Shown piece by piece: positions 1-10,445 of a stretch of 64,000 nucleotides of DNA. The notes beneath the pieces were generated by a model. That model did no database searches, was not told the DNA's origin, and saw nothing but the letters and a program-made list of their open reading frames with translations. Origin of the DNA: Adiantum capillus-veneris. Its lineage: Eukaryota > Streptophyta > Polypodiopsida > Polypodiales > Pteridaceae. Position numbers and translations under genes: made by a program. The stretch is from contig CM043944.1 in NCBI GenBank assembly GCA_014529385.2, forward strand, positions 76,651,884 through 76,715,883. Reading direction: 5' to 3'. Position 1 is the stretch's first letter. Each line of letters starts with the position of its first letter.

Positions 1-780
1 GTACTAGAAAGGTTTACAATGCAAAATGTAAAACCAGTTTCTACACCTTTGGCTGGTCATTTTAAACTAACGAAGGATATGTGTCCAAAGACACAAGAGG
101 AGATAGCCTATATGTCTAAAGTTCCATATGCTGCAGCGGTAGGTTCTCTAAGGTATGCTATGGTCTGGACAAGGCCAGACATTGCACATGCAGTGGGAGT
201 TGTGAGTAGGTTCATGGACAACCCAGGTAAAGAGCATTGGCAAGCTGTGAAGTGGATACTTAGGTATCTAAAAGGGACAACAACAAATGCTTTGTATTTT
301 GGAGGAACTGATATTTTTCTAGAAGGGTATGCTGATGCAGATATGGCAGGTGACAAAGATACTCGAAGGAGCACTACTGGCTATGTGTTCACGGTTGGAG
401 GCACAGCAGTAAGTTGGGCTTCAAAGCTGCAGAAAGTGGTTTCACTTTCTACCACGGAAGCAGAGTATGTAGCAATGAAGGAGGCAAGCAAAGAAATTCT
501 GTGGCTTCACAGATTCTTAGAAGAGCTTGGATTCAAACAAGACAATTGTGTCTTGTACAGTGATAGCCAAAGCGCTATCCATCTTGCGAAGAACTCAGCC
601 TTTCATTCAAGGACAAAGCACATTGAGGTGAGATATCACTTCATACGCACTCTTTTGGAAGAGGGACAGCTAAAGCTAGGAAAGGTGCATACAAGTGAAA
701 ATCCTGCAGACATGTTTACAAAGGTGGTCAACAAGGAGAAGTTGAGCTTTTGCTCATCTTCAATCGGCATTCAAGGATAA
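1..780 (+). CDS. Copia reverse transcriptase C-terminus and RNase H (partial)
   Basis: The open frame enters from the window edge and ends at TAA 778-780. It carries the end of the Copia reverse transcriptase (the STPLAGHFKL and RYLKGT region) followed by RNase H. Seen directly are the ADADMAGD acidic motif, TEAEYVAM, and YSDSQSAIHLAKN, which supply the D, E and D of the active site, and the usual tail HTSENPADMFTK. No stop or frameshift breaks the 260 codons visible, unlike the minus-strand copy of the family. In the family this enzyme copies element RNA and removes the RNA strand inside the virus-like particle. Whether the missing 5' part is intact cannot be told. Confidence 0.93.
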   Translation, partial: VLERFTMQNVKPVSTPLAGHFKLTKDMCPKTQEEIAYMSKVPYAAAVGSLRYAMVWTRPDIAHAVGVVSRFMDNPGKEHWQAVKWILRYLKGTTTNALYFGGTDIFLEGYADADMAGDKDTRRSTTGYVFTVGGTAVSWASKLQKVVSLSTTEAEYVAMKEASKEILWLHRFLEELGFKQDNCVLYSDSQSAIHLAKNSAFHSRTKHIEVRYHFIRTLLEEGQLKLGKVHTSENPADMFTKVVNKEKLSFCSSSIGIQG

Positions 781-829
781 GAAGCCAGAAGGGAAAGCAG
801 TCACAGGTTTGGTTTGGAGATCAGTCTCC

Positions 830-840
830 AAGTGGGAGAT
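830..840 (+). promoter_or_regulatory. Polypurine tract of Copia A
   Basis: AAGTGGGAGAT lies directly before the TGTTA start of the LTR. This is the plus-strand primer site typical of plant Copia elements. The same tract is present at 11803-11813 in the minus-strand copy. Confidence 0.85.
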
Positions 841-1067
841 TGTTAAGTATGGAGCCTAATTTACCCTTGTAATTTTCTGTGGTAAAAGCGCACATTTGTA
901 AGGCCCCCATTATGAGGAGAAGCCATTGTGTGTGAAGGAAAATCACTCACCGGAAACCAAAATTTTCACGGACAAGAATTAGGGGCAACTTTAAAGGCCC
1001 CCGAGACTTTTTTTTTCGCCGGAATATTATGGCCGGACGGCAGCCGGAAAGTGGTCGGAAAACAACC

Positions 1068-1180
1068 GGTCGGTTGGCTGGTGGCCGGTAGTCAATGGCC
1101 GATGGCCGGTGGTTGGAAGTCAATGGCCGGTGGCCGGTGGTCGGAAGTCAATGGCCGGTGGCCGGTGGCCGATGGCCGAA
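1068..1180 (+). repeat. GGCCGG-rich minisatellite in U3 of Copia A LTR
   Basis: Short units around TGGCCGGTGG and GTCAATGGCCGG repeat about eight times with small variations. The other family copy has a shorter version (about 11498-11575), so the number of units varies. The run lies about 130 bp upstream of the TATA box and is CpG-rich. Confidence 0.8.
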
Positions 1181-1308
1181 TTCAAAAGCGGACTTGTCTT
1201 CTCAAGGGCGGCCACACATGGGCCGATTGGAGGGTCCGATTTGGACTTATTCGCACAAGGGCGGCTACACATGGCTGTCTCTCATAAGAGAGGGCAGCCC
1301 TTTTGGCC

Positions 1309-1315
1309 TATAAAA
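1309..1315 (+). promoter_or_regulatory. TATA box in Copia A LTR
   Basis: TATAAAA follows GGCC in the LTR and is conserved in the minus-strand copy (TTTTATA at about 11356-11362). It is the likely core promoter for element RNA, with R starting about 30 bp downstream. This is inferred from sequence only. Confidence 0.7.
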
Positions 1316-1516
1316 GGAGGCCATTTCTACACACATTTCATAGTGTGAAGTTGATGCAACAAGGTGAGTGTGAGGTGGTGAGAGTGAAGCAAGGCGGGAG
1401 CTCCATTAAGGGTATAATCCCTTTGTAAATTACTTCTTGTTTTGAAGTACTAAAGCCATTGAGTGGCTGCTTTCCCGTGGACGTAGCCCACATTGGGTGA
1501 ACCACGTATATCGTGT

Positions 1517-1517
<1 letters not shown>

Positions 1518-1561
<44 letters not shown>
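1518..1561 (+). repeat. (CT)n microsatellite in LTR
   Basis: About 22 uninterrupted CT units in the R/U5 part of the Copia A LTR, roughly 200 bp downstream of the TATA box. The minus-strand copies carry shorter (GA)n runs at the same place. Confidence 0.95.
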
Positions 1562-1564
<3 letters not shown>

Positions 1565-1648
1565 CTATAATCTCGTGTATGTAAATATGTCTCTCTCCAT
1601 TAAGTAATCTACTCAATTATCTATTTAGCTACGTCTTATTTCCTAACA

Positions 1649-4600
1649 CCTCACGTGCGGCCTTTGGTGCAAACGTTGCGAACAAGCAAATATGTATGCA
1701 TACGATTTGTGATGTCCTTGAGCACCATGGTAGTTGTTGCATGAGGAAGCAAAGTATGAAAAGAGAGAGAGGGGAGGGAGAGAGAGGAACATGGGAGAAG
1801 ACAAGGGGGTAGTGGGGGAGAGAGGGAGAGAGTGGAGAAGGAGGAGAGAAGGGGGCAGGGAGGGAGAGGGAGGAACATGGGAGGAGAGAAGGGGACAGTG
1901 GGGGAGAGGGAGAGAGGGGAGGAGGAGGAGAGAAGGGGGCAGGGAGGGAGAGGAGATGGAGGAGGAAGAGAGAAGAAAGGTTTTTTTTTAAAAAAATTGG
2001 ACTTTTAGTGCTTGTAAGTTTTAAAAAAGGTCAAAAAATACTTTTTTGATATGGATACATATTGGGGGGGAGTTTTAAGTCAAAAATAAGTAAAACTAAT
2101 TTTTTTAAAAAAAAAGTCAAATTTTGGCTCTTAATGATCCACGTTTTTGATGATGTGGCCACACCTCTTTACTCCCTTCACTTTCAAAAAGATAGAGAGA
2201 AAAGGTGACCTCCTAGGTCCACATCCTACATGTGTCTAAAAAAAAGGCTAGAAAAGCCTACTCAAAACTAACTTCTTGAATGCTCTTGTCCCCTTAACCC
2301 TACACACCATTAGCCTTAATCCCTAAAAATTAGGATTCCTTACAAGGCCCATGCAAGGTTCATATTTCTCCTAATGTCAAATTCCGCAATCCAGTCCGTC
2401 ACATCCTCCTTCCCTGTTAACATTGGCCGACTATATGCCATCCCTTTGAAAGCGCTTCTCCCTTACGTGAGTAATTCTACAAAATTTGAAGTCTTGCACC
2501 TCAACCAAACCACCACTTTTCTTCAAATAATCTCACACTTCACAGCAAAACCGCTTCACCTGGGTGCACAACCAGTAAATTTCCACTCCCCAAGAAATCG
2601 CCAAAGGATGATGGAGCAAAAGACGTCGTGCGCACACTCACACACCCAGACAACTCAACACCACAAGGAATTTGCTTAAAAACCAACCCACACACACCAC
2701 CACTCAAGAGCTCAATAAAAACACTACCCACAAGCTCAATTCAAACTCCAAACAACTCGACCTACAAGCCCTTGCCTGCCCGTAGACACTACAAGGTGAG
2801 TCGAGTCAATCAACACTTTAAATTACACTTGATGGTGAACAAAATATACAAGAAAAAACATCAAAAACATAAAAACTCCAGTCACAAAAGGCCTCTCACA
2901 AACCATTGCAAGGCCTTCACCAAACTCCACTCTGTTGGACTCTTTGGAGTAGCGCCAATCCTAATGGCAGTGATACAGGGTCACGTAGTCTTGCAGAAAG
3001 CGGCACCTTCTTCCCTCAATTCCTTGCACACACTCATCGATGGAATCCTCAGAACTCCCATAGACTCTTCCAAGTGAAAATTTGAAGAGAGAAATCTCTC
3101 ATTCACTTCTCCACACACTTGAAAACAGGACGCAAACGCGATCGGACTGCACTAAACCACCTGTAGGAACCCTGCTTCCTTCCCCACACAGAGAGGTAAA
3201 AGTGCCAAGACTTGGCTTCAAAAACACTCCCTCAGCTGGAACACTCATGGCACCATGAGTGATGTGGAAAATTGAAGTCTTTTCACACCATTTTTGGTCA
3301 TTTTTTGACCTTTTTTTACCCAATTTTGGCCAGTTTTGATCCCCGGCGGGCATTTTTCGTGGGAAAAAATCCAAACAAACTCCAAAATTCACCAAATTTT
3401 GTACACTTGGTCCTAATACCCAAATCACTTTTCCACAGCCCCACATTCCATGTTTGACCACCTTTAGGGCGGTGCACACATCACCACAAATTAGGCACCG
3501 TAAATAAACAGTTATTGCATGTCCCAAACTTCTCGAGCGGGATGAGAGTACCCACACTTGTTGCTTGCATTATTTACATTCTAGAAAGCTCAAACACATT
3601 CTCTAGATCCAAAAGAGGCCACCAAGAAACATATCCAAGGCCCCGATACCCTATCCAGGCATGTACATGTGCACGATTGTTGGCAGGCGAACCTGACTAT
3701 TCACAATGTGTACATGTTGCATCCTTTTTAGAACTTGAAACCACTTTGCAGAGCTCCTAAATGCATGTATTTACATATTTTTATCCATATGACCATGCAT
3801 ATACGCACTACTTTGTACATACCAAAAGTGGTTTATCAATGTGAGCAGGGGAAGAAGAGTTAAGCAGTAGGTCAAGCACAGTTGAAGGTGGAAGGTGGTG
3901 GGAGGAGAGAATAATTCAAAGCTTAAGAGAATAAAGGTGTGCTACTGGTGGAGTTGAAGGACCACAAACCAAAGGAGGAGGAGGTCCATGAATGGGAGGA
4001 AGTGCGGAGCTGCATATGATCAAAGGGAGTTTTAGGGCTCCTCCTCAAAGAATCTTTTGAGGCTGCATGTAGCATGGAAGAAGAAGGCGACCAAAAGTAG
4101 AGTGAAGGTTGCCTTAGTGGTTTCAAGCAGGACCACGTCAAGGAAACTAAAGGCGTTGGTACAGGGATGCCGAATGCAAGAGGGCTGAAAGTCATAGTTG
4201 AAGTTTGTGGCAAGGAGGCAACAAGTCGAACAAGCATTGAAAGAAGAGTATTATTAACATGTCGAAGTACCACCATTGTACACTCCTTTCCGGGACATTT
4301 TGTCTTGATATTAGTCTGATATTTTCCCAAACCAATGTTAGCTTCATCTCTTGCTTTTGTGTTCAATGGTGCATTGGGTGCATGTGTACTTTTAGTGAGT
4401 GTTGAGTGAGCGAGTGCTTCCCATATGGTTGTGGTGCATGTCTTGAGTATGAAAGCTAGCGGGAATGTTTCAGTTGGCTAATGACCTTGTGGTGTTTGAA
4501 GGAGTTGAGATTGGGTATATATGAATGAAGGTGCTCTCAAGAGTCTAAGGGTGAGGCCATGTTGACATGCTTGGTGATTGATTGTATGTCATCGAGGGTG

Positions 4601-4911
4601 GTTGGGTGAGGGTACAAACATCAATCGTTTTTGTATGTGTGTTGGTGTGTGTGCTTAGAAGGGGATAGGGGTGTTGTGGAATCACCGAGCTATAGAGAGA
4701 CAGTCAGATTGTGTGCTGGGTGTTTTTCCATTTTTCCCTTTTCATCTTGTGGTGTCCCCATAGAGGATCCACTGATTGATTCTTGGCAAAGTGTTCGTGA
4801 CTCAAGATGAAGTAGGATTTTCGTGAATCAAAATCTGCAAACAATTTGATTGCAGATTTTGAGTTATTTTATGCCAACAGTGCTATGGATGTCAAGTGAT
4901 GAAGCAAAGCT
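1649..4911. other. Non-coding region without recognisable genes
   Basis: This holds a purine-rich G/A tract (1739-1982), runs of A and T (1981-2115), and C/A-rich sequence around 2620-2780. The longest open frames (2628-3077, 3099-3557, 3923-4366) have no recognisable domain, low-complexity composition, and no splice or start context. It may contain decayed LTR material, but no boundary can be set. Confidence 0.6.
1739..1982 (+). repeat. Purine-rich GGGAGA/GAAGG low-complexity tract
   Basis: About 240 bp made almost only of G and A on the plus strand, with an imperfect internal repeat of about 70 bp (GGAGAAGGAGGAGAGAAGGG recurs near 1833 and 1918). Such polypurine-polypyrimidine DNA can form triplexes. 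No function is claimed. Confidence 0.8.
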
Positions 4912-5182
4912 CTAGACTCTACCATTGGTGTTGGGAAGTAAAGAAAAATCTTGGTTCAATGTCTTAGAAGATGCACACAAGCAGAATTGGAATGGATTTT
5001 GTGAGCAATTTGTACAAAGATATCGAAAGGTGGTGTCAGCTGCCGAAGCAGATGCAAAGATCAAAGGCTTGCAACAAGATGTAAGTGCAAATTTCAATAC
5101 TTTTTTGATAGTTTTGAATCTTGTTGGAGGGATTTGGCAGTTGCTACCCAAGCAACCAATGCAAAATAGTTTAAGCTAGAAC
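4912..5182 (+). pseudogene. Gypsy gag remnant, left part (interrupted by Copia B)
   Basis: The plus-strand frame reads like a Ty3/Gypsy capsid region: SWFNVLEDAHKQNWNGFCEQ followed by FVQRYRKVVSAAEADAKIK. It ends shortly before the Copia B insertion at 5183. After 10282 the sequence resumes with a continuation of the same kind (FLACLHPYV, then RVDYENPRSYDEA), so the two parts were one gag segment. Stops and frameshifts show that it is dead. Confidence 0.7.
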
Positions 5183-5409
5183 TGTTACCATATACATGTG
5201 GTAGTGATGTGTGTGAACACACTATGACCGTCGGGGCATTTTTCCCCTCTTTAGGAGGTTTTTTCCCCTGAGCATTGTATATACGCCCATCACTCTAGGG
5301 CTATCTATCCTTCCATTGCACACTAAGTAATACACTCTCTATTGTGTGCCTTGTGCTTCCTTCGTCTTCTCCAAGCTGTGTGCGTGTCTCTGCAACCCTA
5401 ATTCCAACA
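5183..5409 (+). repeat. 5' LTR of Copia B
   Basis: A 227-bp LTR starting TGTTACCATA and ending CCAACA, followed after two bases by the primer site. It is paired with 10049-10282. Confidence 0.95.
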
Positions 5410-5411
5410 AT

Positions 5412-5423
5412 TGGTATCAGAGC
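5412..5423 (+). promoter_or_regulatory. Primer binding site, tRNA-iMet type
   Basis: TGGTATCAGAGC is the standard plant Copia primer site, complementary to the 3' end of initiator tRNA-Met. Confidence 0.93.
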
Positions 5424-5770
5424 AGGTTGCGTCCTCCCGGGCTTAGTCGCCAGCTGCTCCAGCACACGCCTGCTCACTTTCTCCTATTATAGTGAGGTTT
5501 GGCGAGCGTTCGCGGTCGACAAATATTTTGAGGGAAATCGTAGAGCTTGGTCTGCTCAGATTTTTTATTTGGGCTCATTCCGGCCTCCGTTTCCACTACA
5601 GGCAGGTCTACACAGGCAATTTCATCATTTTGTGCCGAATTTCTGTCAGTGCCGTTTTCTGCATGACAGGTATCTTACAATCTTCTACGGTTTGTGCTAT
5701 ATAGCACGTATTGTTCCCATTTCGTTTCTCCTATTTTCGAGGAGTTTTCACATCAGGTGAAACATTTACC

Positions 5771-6784
5771 ATGGCTGACAACAACAACATAGATGTGTTC
5801 AAGATGTTTGTTGCTGAGGACAGGTTGGATAGGGACAATTACCCCATGTGGACTTATATGATGCAACATGTTCTTGTGTCAAAGGGCGTCTGGAACATTG
5901 TGCAGGGCATTGATGTGCGTCCTGGTTCTAAGGATGTAGGCGATGTTGAGGATGTTGCAGGTCTTGCTGCAAGGCTTGCTGCTGTTAGAGTTGTTTTGCC
6001 TACAGCAGAAAAAGCTCGTTTGGATGGTGAGGATGCGCAAGCTCATGCGTTGATTGTGTTGTGTGTGAAGCGCACCATTGTTCCTCACATCCGTTTGCAA
6101 AACAGACTTGGAATATTTTGGCTGGTCTTTATGCAAGTCACAAATGAGGCTAAAATTGCTTTGCTGCGTAAAGAGTTGGAGTCAAAGATTATGCATGAGG
6201 AAGATGATATGGACACTTTTCTTGCTAGCATCAAGGATATCAATGGGCAACTTATTTCTGCAGGTGCAGTCATTTCAGACAGTTCCCTTGTGCAGACTAT
6301 TCTTGATGCCTTACCAGATTCCTACCAGACTTTTGCTAGTACTTGGAGACTTATGACCCAAGGAAATCCAGAAGCTGTCAAGTTTGATGCATTATGCACA
6401 TTGATGTTGCAAGAGTCACTTTCCAAAAAAAACAGGACTAGACAGCGTGCAGTTGAACAGGCTTTTATTGCTTCTCAAAGAAAGGGTGGTAACAGCAATG
6501 CAGCCGCTTCTTATGGTTCTGTTGCGAGTGGCAAAACTTCTGTTCCTAATGCTTCTGCTGGCAGCACTTCGTCTGGCAATTCTGGTGATAAGGGCAAAAA
6601 GAAGATGCATTGTCATTATTGTAAAGCTAATGATCACTTGATCAAGTCGTGTCCTAAGTTGAAGGCCAAAGAGGCTAAGAAGAAAGAGGGTGGTTCCACT
6701 GCAAATGCTGGTTCCACTACAAATGCACCCATTGTTCAGTTTTCTATGAAAGGAGATTGTGATGCTGATGTTGATGTAGAATAG
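5771..6784 (+). CDS. Copia B gag (capsid and zinc knuckle)
   Basis: The 337-codon ORF uses the ATG at 5771, chosen for its strong context (ACCATGGC) and the typical gag beginning MADNNN. An upstream in-frame ATG at 5711 lies in the leader. The N-terminal two-thirds is the UBN2-type Copia capsid domain (DNYPMWTYMMQHVLVSKGVW, then TILDALPDSYQTF). Near residue 280 is the CCHC knuckle CHYCKANDHLIKSC, spaced C-X2-C-X4-H-X4-C, which binds element RNA. The ORF ends at TAG 6782-6784, and the same frame continues into the protease, so this single stop separates gag from pro. Gag is the only open protein left in this element. Confidence 0.9.
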   Translation: MADNNNIDVFKMFVAEDRLDRDNYPMWTYMMQHVLVSKGVWNIVQGIDVRPGSKDVGDVEDVAGLAARLAAVRVVLPTAEKARLDGEDAQAHALIVLCVKRTIVPHIRLQNRLGIFWLVFMQVTNEAKIALLRKELESKIMHEEDDMDTFLASIKDINGQLISAGAVISDSSLVQTILDALPDSYQTFASTWRLMTQGNPEAVKFDALCTLMLQESLSKKNRTRQRAVEQAFIASQRKGGNSNAAASYGSVASGKTSVPNASAGSTSSGNSGDKGKKKMHCHYCKANDHLIKSCPKLKAKEAKKKEGGSTANAGSTTNAPIVQFSMKGDCDADVDVE

Positions 6785-9700
6785 GCTTTTAGTGCAGAGT
6801 GCACTTACAATCCTGCTGTCCATGATGCATGCTTGTCAGTTGCTGCAGATTCACATGTGTGGTATTTTGACAGTGGTGCTACAAAGCACATTACCTCACA
6901 TCGTGAATTGTTCACCTCTCTCGAGTCTGTCCCTCATGGGAATTCACTCACTTGTGCCAACAATGCCTCTTATCCGGTTCAGAAGAATCTCTTGTCTGTA
7001 TCCGCACTTTGCTAGACTTAGACTTGCAGTCAAATTTGTGGATGACAAATGTACAGTTCATGAACTCAGTTTTGGTGATGAAATTGTTGCATCTGGCCTT
7101 TTGTGCCATGGGATGTATAAGCTCACTTTGTATGACAAGTGTGGACAAAATTTTGCAAATGTTGTTGCAGATTCAAGGGCTATTTCAAATGCAAAACTTT
7201 CGCATGCACGTTTTGGTCATCTGAATTTTGCCAGTTTGCTGCGTTTGCAGAAATCTGATATGGTTGATTCTTGGCCGCCTCTTGAAGCACCTGTCAAACA
7301 TATTTGTGAAGGCTGTATTTTGGGTAAGATGCAACGTTCTAAGTTTCCAAAGGATGGTTCAGTTTGGGCCACATGCAGGTTGCAGCTTGTGGATAGTGAT
7401 GTTTGTGGGCCCATGCAAAATCCATCCTTGGGCAATTACCTTTACTTCGTGACTTTCATTGATTGATTACTCCAAGCATGCATGGGTATTTCCGCTTAAA
7501 GCAAAGTCCGAAATTTTTATGTGCTTCAAACAATTTTTGGCTATGGCTGAAAATGTCTCGAAATGTACTATGGGCACCCTCCGTTCCGATCGAGGGGGGG
7601 AGTATATGTCTCATGAATTCAATGCATTTCTGGCTAGTCATGGGATAAAACACCAATGTACAGTGCCTTATACACCTCAACAAAATGGTATTGCTGAGAG
7701 GAAAAACGGGTCACTGACGGAAATGGCACGATGTATGGTCCAAAGTCAAGCTTTGCCGCATTCTTTTTGGCTTGAGGCCATCATGTGTTCCACTTATGTA
7801 CTTAACAGGTGTCCTACCAAAGCTTTGCAGTCTATTACTCCATATGAAGCATGGCATGATAGAAAGCCTTCTATTGAGGACATGCGTGTTTTTGGTTGTT
7901 TGGCATATGCTTTGGGTGCCACAAACACAGCGTAGAAAATTGGATGATAAGGATGTCAAATGTATTTTTTTTGGTTATAGTGCTGAAAGAAAAGGTTACA
8001 GGTTATATCATCCGCAAACAAAACGTATTCTGGTTTCACGAGATGTAGTGTTTGTGGAAGATTCTGCTCAGCCCTTGGTGTCATGTACTAGAGATAGTAA
8101 TGTAAGCTCACAGGACATTTGTGACACTTTGTTGCCTCTTTTCAGTGGTGGAAATACAAATGTAATTTCCAATGAGGCAAATGTACAACCTATGGGGGTT
8201 TTTGAAAATGTTACAGATCAGCCTATTAATGATGCAAATGTACATGATGTACTTGATGAGGAAAGGGTTGAAAATGAGCAGGCTAGAGGTATGCCAAAAT
8301 GGCTGGTGCACACTTTGTGTGACAGTAAATTGGATGCACCTTTGTCTAGCCGTACTCGTTCAGGCTCTCGCCATGCATCTTATGCATCAGATTGTTATGA
8401 TTTGGTTATGTCTAGCTAACATGAGGTTGAGGAGCCTCTGTCTTTTGATGAAGCACAGAATTCAGAAAATTGGATGGCTGCCATGCAATCAAAATATGAT
8501 GCACTTATAAAAAATGACACATGGACTTATGTGATTTGCCTCCTGGCAAAAAGGCCATTGGTAAAAAGTGGGTTTACAAGTTGTAACGTAAGCCGGATGG
8601 TGAGATTGATCGCCATAAGGCTCGACTTGTTGCAAAGGGTTATGCACAGCAAAAAGGCATTGATTATGAATAGACTTTTGCTCCCACTTGTCGTATGACT
8701 ACTGTGCGTTTTCTATGTGCATTGGAAGCTCATTTTGGTTGGGATGTACATCAATCAGACTTTGTTTCTGCTTTCTTGAATGGTGATATATTTGAGGAAG
8801 TTTATGTAACGCAGCCTCGCGGTTTTGTCATAAAAGGACAAGAGGACAAAGTGTGCAGATGTAAGAAGGCTTTGTATGGGTCGAAGCAATCTCCTCGTGC
8901 TTGGTATGAGAAAGCTGACACTCATTTGGTCAAACAAGGCTTTCGTAATAGTCCAATAGAAAGCACATTGTATGTAAAGCGTGAGGGTGATGTACTTCTC
9001 ATTGTGGTTCTTTATGTCGATGATTTGCTGATGATTGGACCAAATGAGAGACATATTGCTGAATTTAAGGCTGATTTGAATGCTACTTTCAAGATGAAAG
9101 ATTTGGGGCTGTTGCATCATTACTTGGGTATACAGTTTAAGCAGTGTGATGGTGGTATTTCCTTGTGTTAGAAACATTACATAGAGACATTGCTATGTAA
9201 GTTTGGACTTGAGGATTGCAAACCTATTGCCACTCCCATGAAAACAGGTTTAAAGTTGAGTCTACATGATGCTGGGGATCCTGTTGATGTCACTCTTTAC
9301 CAAATTGTTGTTGGCTGCCTCATTTATGTATACAACATGAGGCCAGATATTCAATTTGCAGTCTCACAGGTCAGCAGATTTATGCATAGCCCAGGGTTTA
9401 AGCATTGGCATGCTGTCAAGAGGATTTTCCGCTACCTTAGTGGCACTTTACATCTTGGCTTGTTTTATCCCAAGGGGGGATCATTTCCGCCAGACTTACA
9501 TGCTTTTTCGGACTCAGATTGGTGGGCTGGTTGTTTTGACGCGCGAGTGTCCCACAAATGGTTTTTGTTTCATGCTTGGCAGTTCATGTATATCATGGTT
9601 GAGCAAGAAGCAACCTACTGTGGCCACTTCAAGTTGTGAGGTTGAGTACAGGTTAGTCTTCATCACTACGGTTGAGTGTGTATGGCTCAGACGCCTTATG

Positions 9701-9973
9701 GCTTATTTGGGTGTTGGACAGGACACTGCCAACACTATCTACACTGACAGTCAGAGCGCATTGGCAGTTGCGAGGAACCCAGTTTTTCATGCTCGCACAA
9801 AGCACATTGAGGTGCATTACCACTATGTCAGGAAGAGGCTCTCAGCAGGAGAGATCAGCTTGGCTTATGTGCCAACACAGGACAATCTTGCAGACCTTTT
9901 CACAAAGGCATTGTCTCGTGAGAAGTTTGAAGCTTTCCGCAAAGCTTTGGGCTTACTCCCCTTTGTGGACTGA
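6785..9973 (+). pseudogene. Copia B pol (pro-IN-RT-RNase H), broken
   Basis: Domain order is standard Copia. Protease: WYFDSGATKHIT, active DSG at 6869. Pre-integrase and the HX~30CX2C region at about 7200-7340. Integrase core at about 7375-7760: VDSDVCGP, TLRSDRGGEY and QQNGIAERKN give D, D and E. Reverse transcriptase at about 8440-9330: catalytic YVDD at 9012-9023. RNase H at about 9500-9970: YTDSQSALAVARN. The frame shifts near 7010, 7455, 7920 and 8530, and stops lie near 8418, 8585, 8670 and 9169. Catalytic residues survive, but no pol protein could be made. Several stops sit where CAA, CAG or CGA codons would be expected, which suits C-to-T decay. Confidence 0.9.
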
Positions 9974-10035
9974 TCATGTCCTCAGGGCATGGCACTTCCC
10001 TTTACTCATGTGCCAGCTCTCGTTCACCGCATCAC

Positions 10036-10048
10036 TCTAGGGGGGCTT
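10036..10048 (+). promoter_or_regulatory. Polypurine tract of Copia B
   Basis: CTCTAGGGGGGCTT directly precedes the TGTTACC start of the 3' LTR. It is short and G-rich, as expected for the plus-strand primer. Confidence 0.75.
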
Positions 10049-10282
10049 TGTTACCATATATATGTGGTGGTGATGTGTGTGAACACACTAGGACCTCCAG
10101 GCCATTTTTTCCCTCTTTAGGAGGTTTTTTCCCCCGAGCATTGTACACTAAGTAATACACTCTCTATCTAGGGCTATCTATCTTTCCATTGCACACTAAG
10201 TAATACACTCTCTATTGTGTGCCTTGTGCTTCCTTTGTCTTCTCCAAGCTGTGTGCGTTTCTCTGCAACCCTAATTCCAACA
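10049..10282 (+). repeat. 3' LTR of Copia B
   Basis: A 234-bp partner of 5183-5409. Within it, a block after GAGCATTGTA is replaced by a second copy of ACACTAAGTAATACACTCTC, which in the 5' LTR occurs only once. Confidence 0.95.
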
Positions 10283-10445
10283 AGAACAATTTCTAGCTTG
10301 TCTGCATCCTTATGTTTGTTAGAGAGTGGATTATGAAAACCCAAGAAGCTATGATGAAGCTATATGAATAACCAGAGCAAAGAGTCAAAAGATGAATAAG
10401 AAAATGGAGGTGGAATTGCTGCAGTCTACAATTACAATGGCCAGT
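10283..10445 (+). pseudogene. Gypsy gag remnant, right part
   Basis: This begins with the target duplication AGAAC and continues the gag-like reading from before the Copia B insertion (FLACLHPYV, RVDYENPRSYDEA). It runs into a 118-bp tandem duplication and has in-frame stops. Confidence 0.6.

Larger units (their letters stand above)
1..1648 (+). mobile_element. Copia family A, 3' part (pol end plus 3' LTR)
   Basis: The window opens inside a Ty1/Copia polyprotein that runs into a polypurine tract and an LTR starting TGTTA and ending TAACA. The same family lies on the minus strand at 11044-15981, and both coding region and LTR align closely with that copy. The 5' half lies outside the window, so the target duplication cannot be tested. 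Confidence 0.93.
841..1648 (+). repeat. 3' LTR of Copia A
   Basis: An 808-bp LTR bounded by TGTTA and TAACA. It holds a GGCCGG-rich minisatellite in U3, a TATA box at 1309, and a (CT)n run at 1518-1561. It matches the reverse complement of 11044-11802 over its full length. That independently placed copy, also with TG/CA ends and next to the same polypurine tract, fixes both boundaries. Confidence 0.93.
5183..10282 (+). mobile_element. Complete Copia element, family B, with target duplication
   Basis: A 5100-bp Ty1/Copia element with two LTRs (5183-5409 and 10049-10282), a tRNA-iMet primer site, gag-pro-IN-RT-RH in Copia order, and a polypurine tract. The 5-bp target duplication AGAAC lies at 5178-5182 and 10283-10287. 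The LTRs differ by about ten substitutions plus one replaced block, and pol has several frameshifts and stops, so the copy is old and dead. It interrupts a Gypsy gag remnant. Confidence 0.96.

Noticed and set aside
1734-1991. 85-codon ORF rich in E, G and R
   Set aside because: It is only the translation of the purine-rich tract 1739-1982.
3923-4366. 147-codon minus-strand ORF
   Set aside because: No recognisable domain, S/T/P-rich composition, no supporting splice or promoter context, and no related copy in the window.
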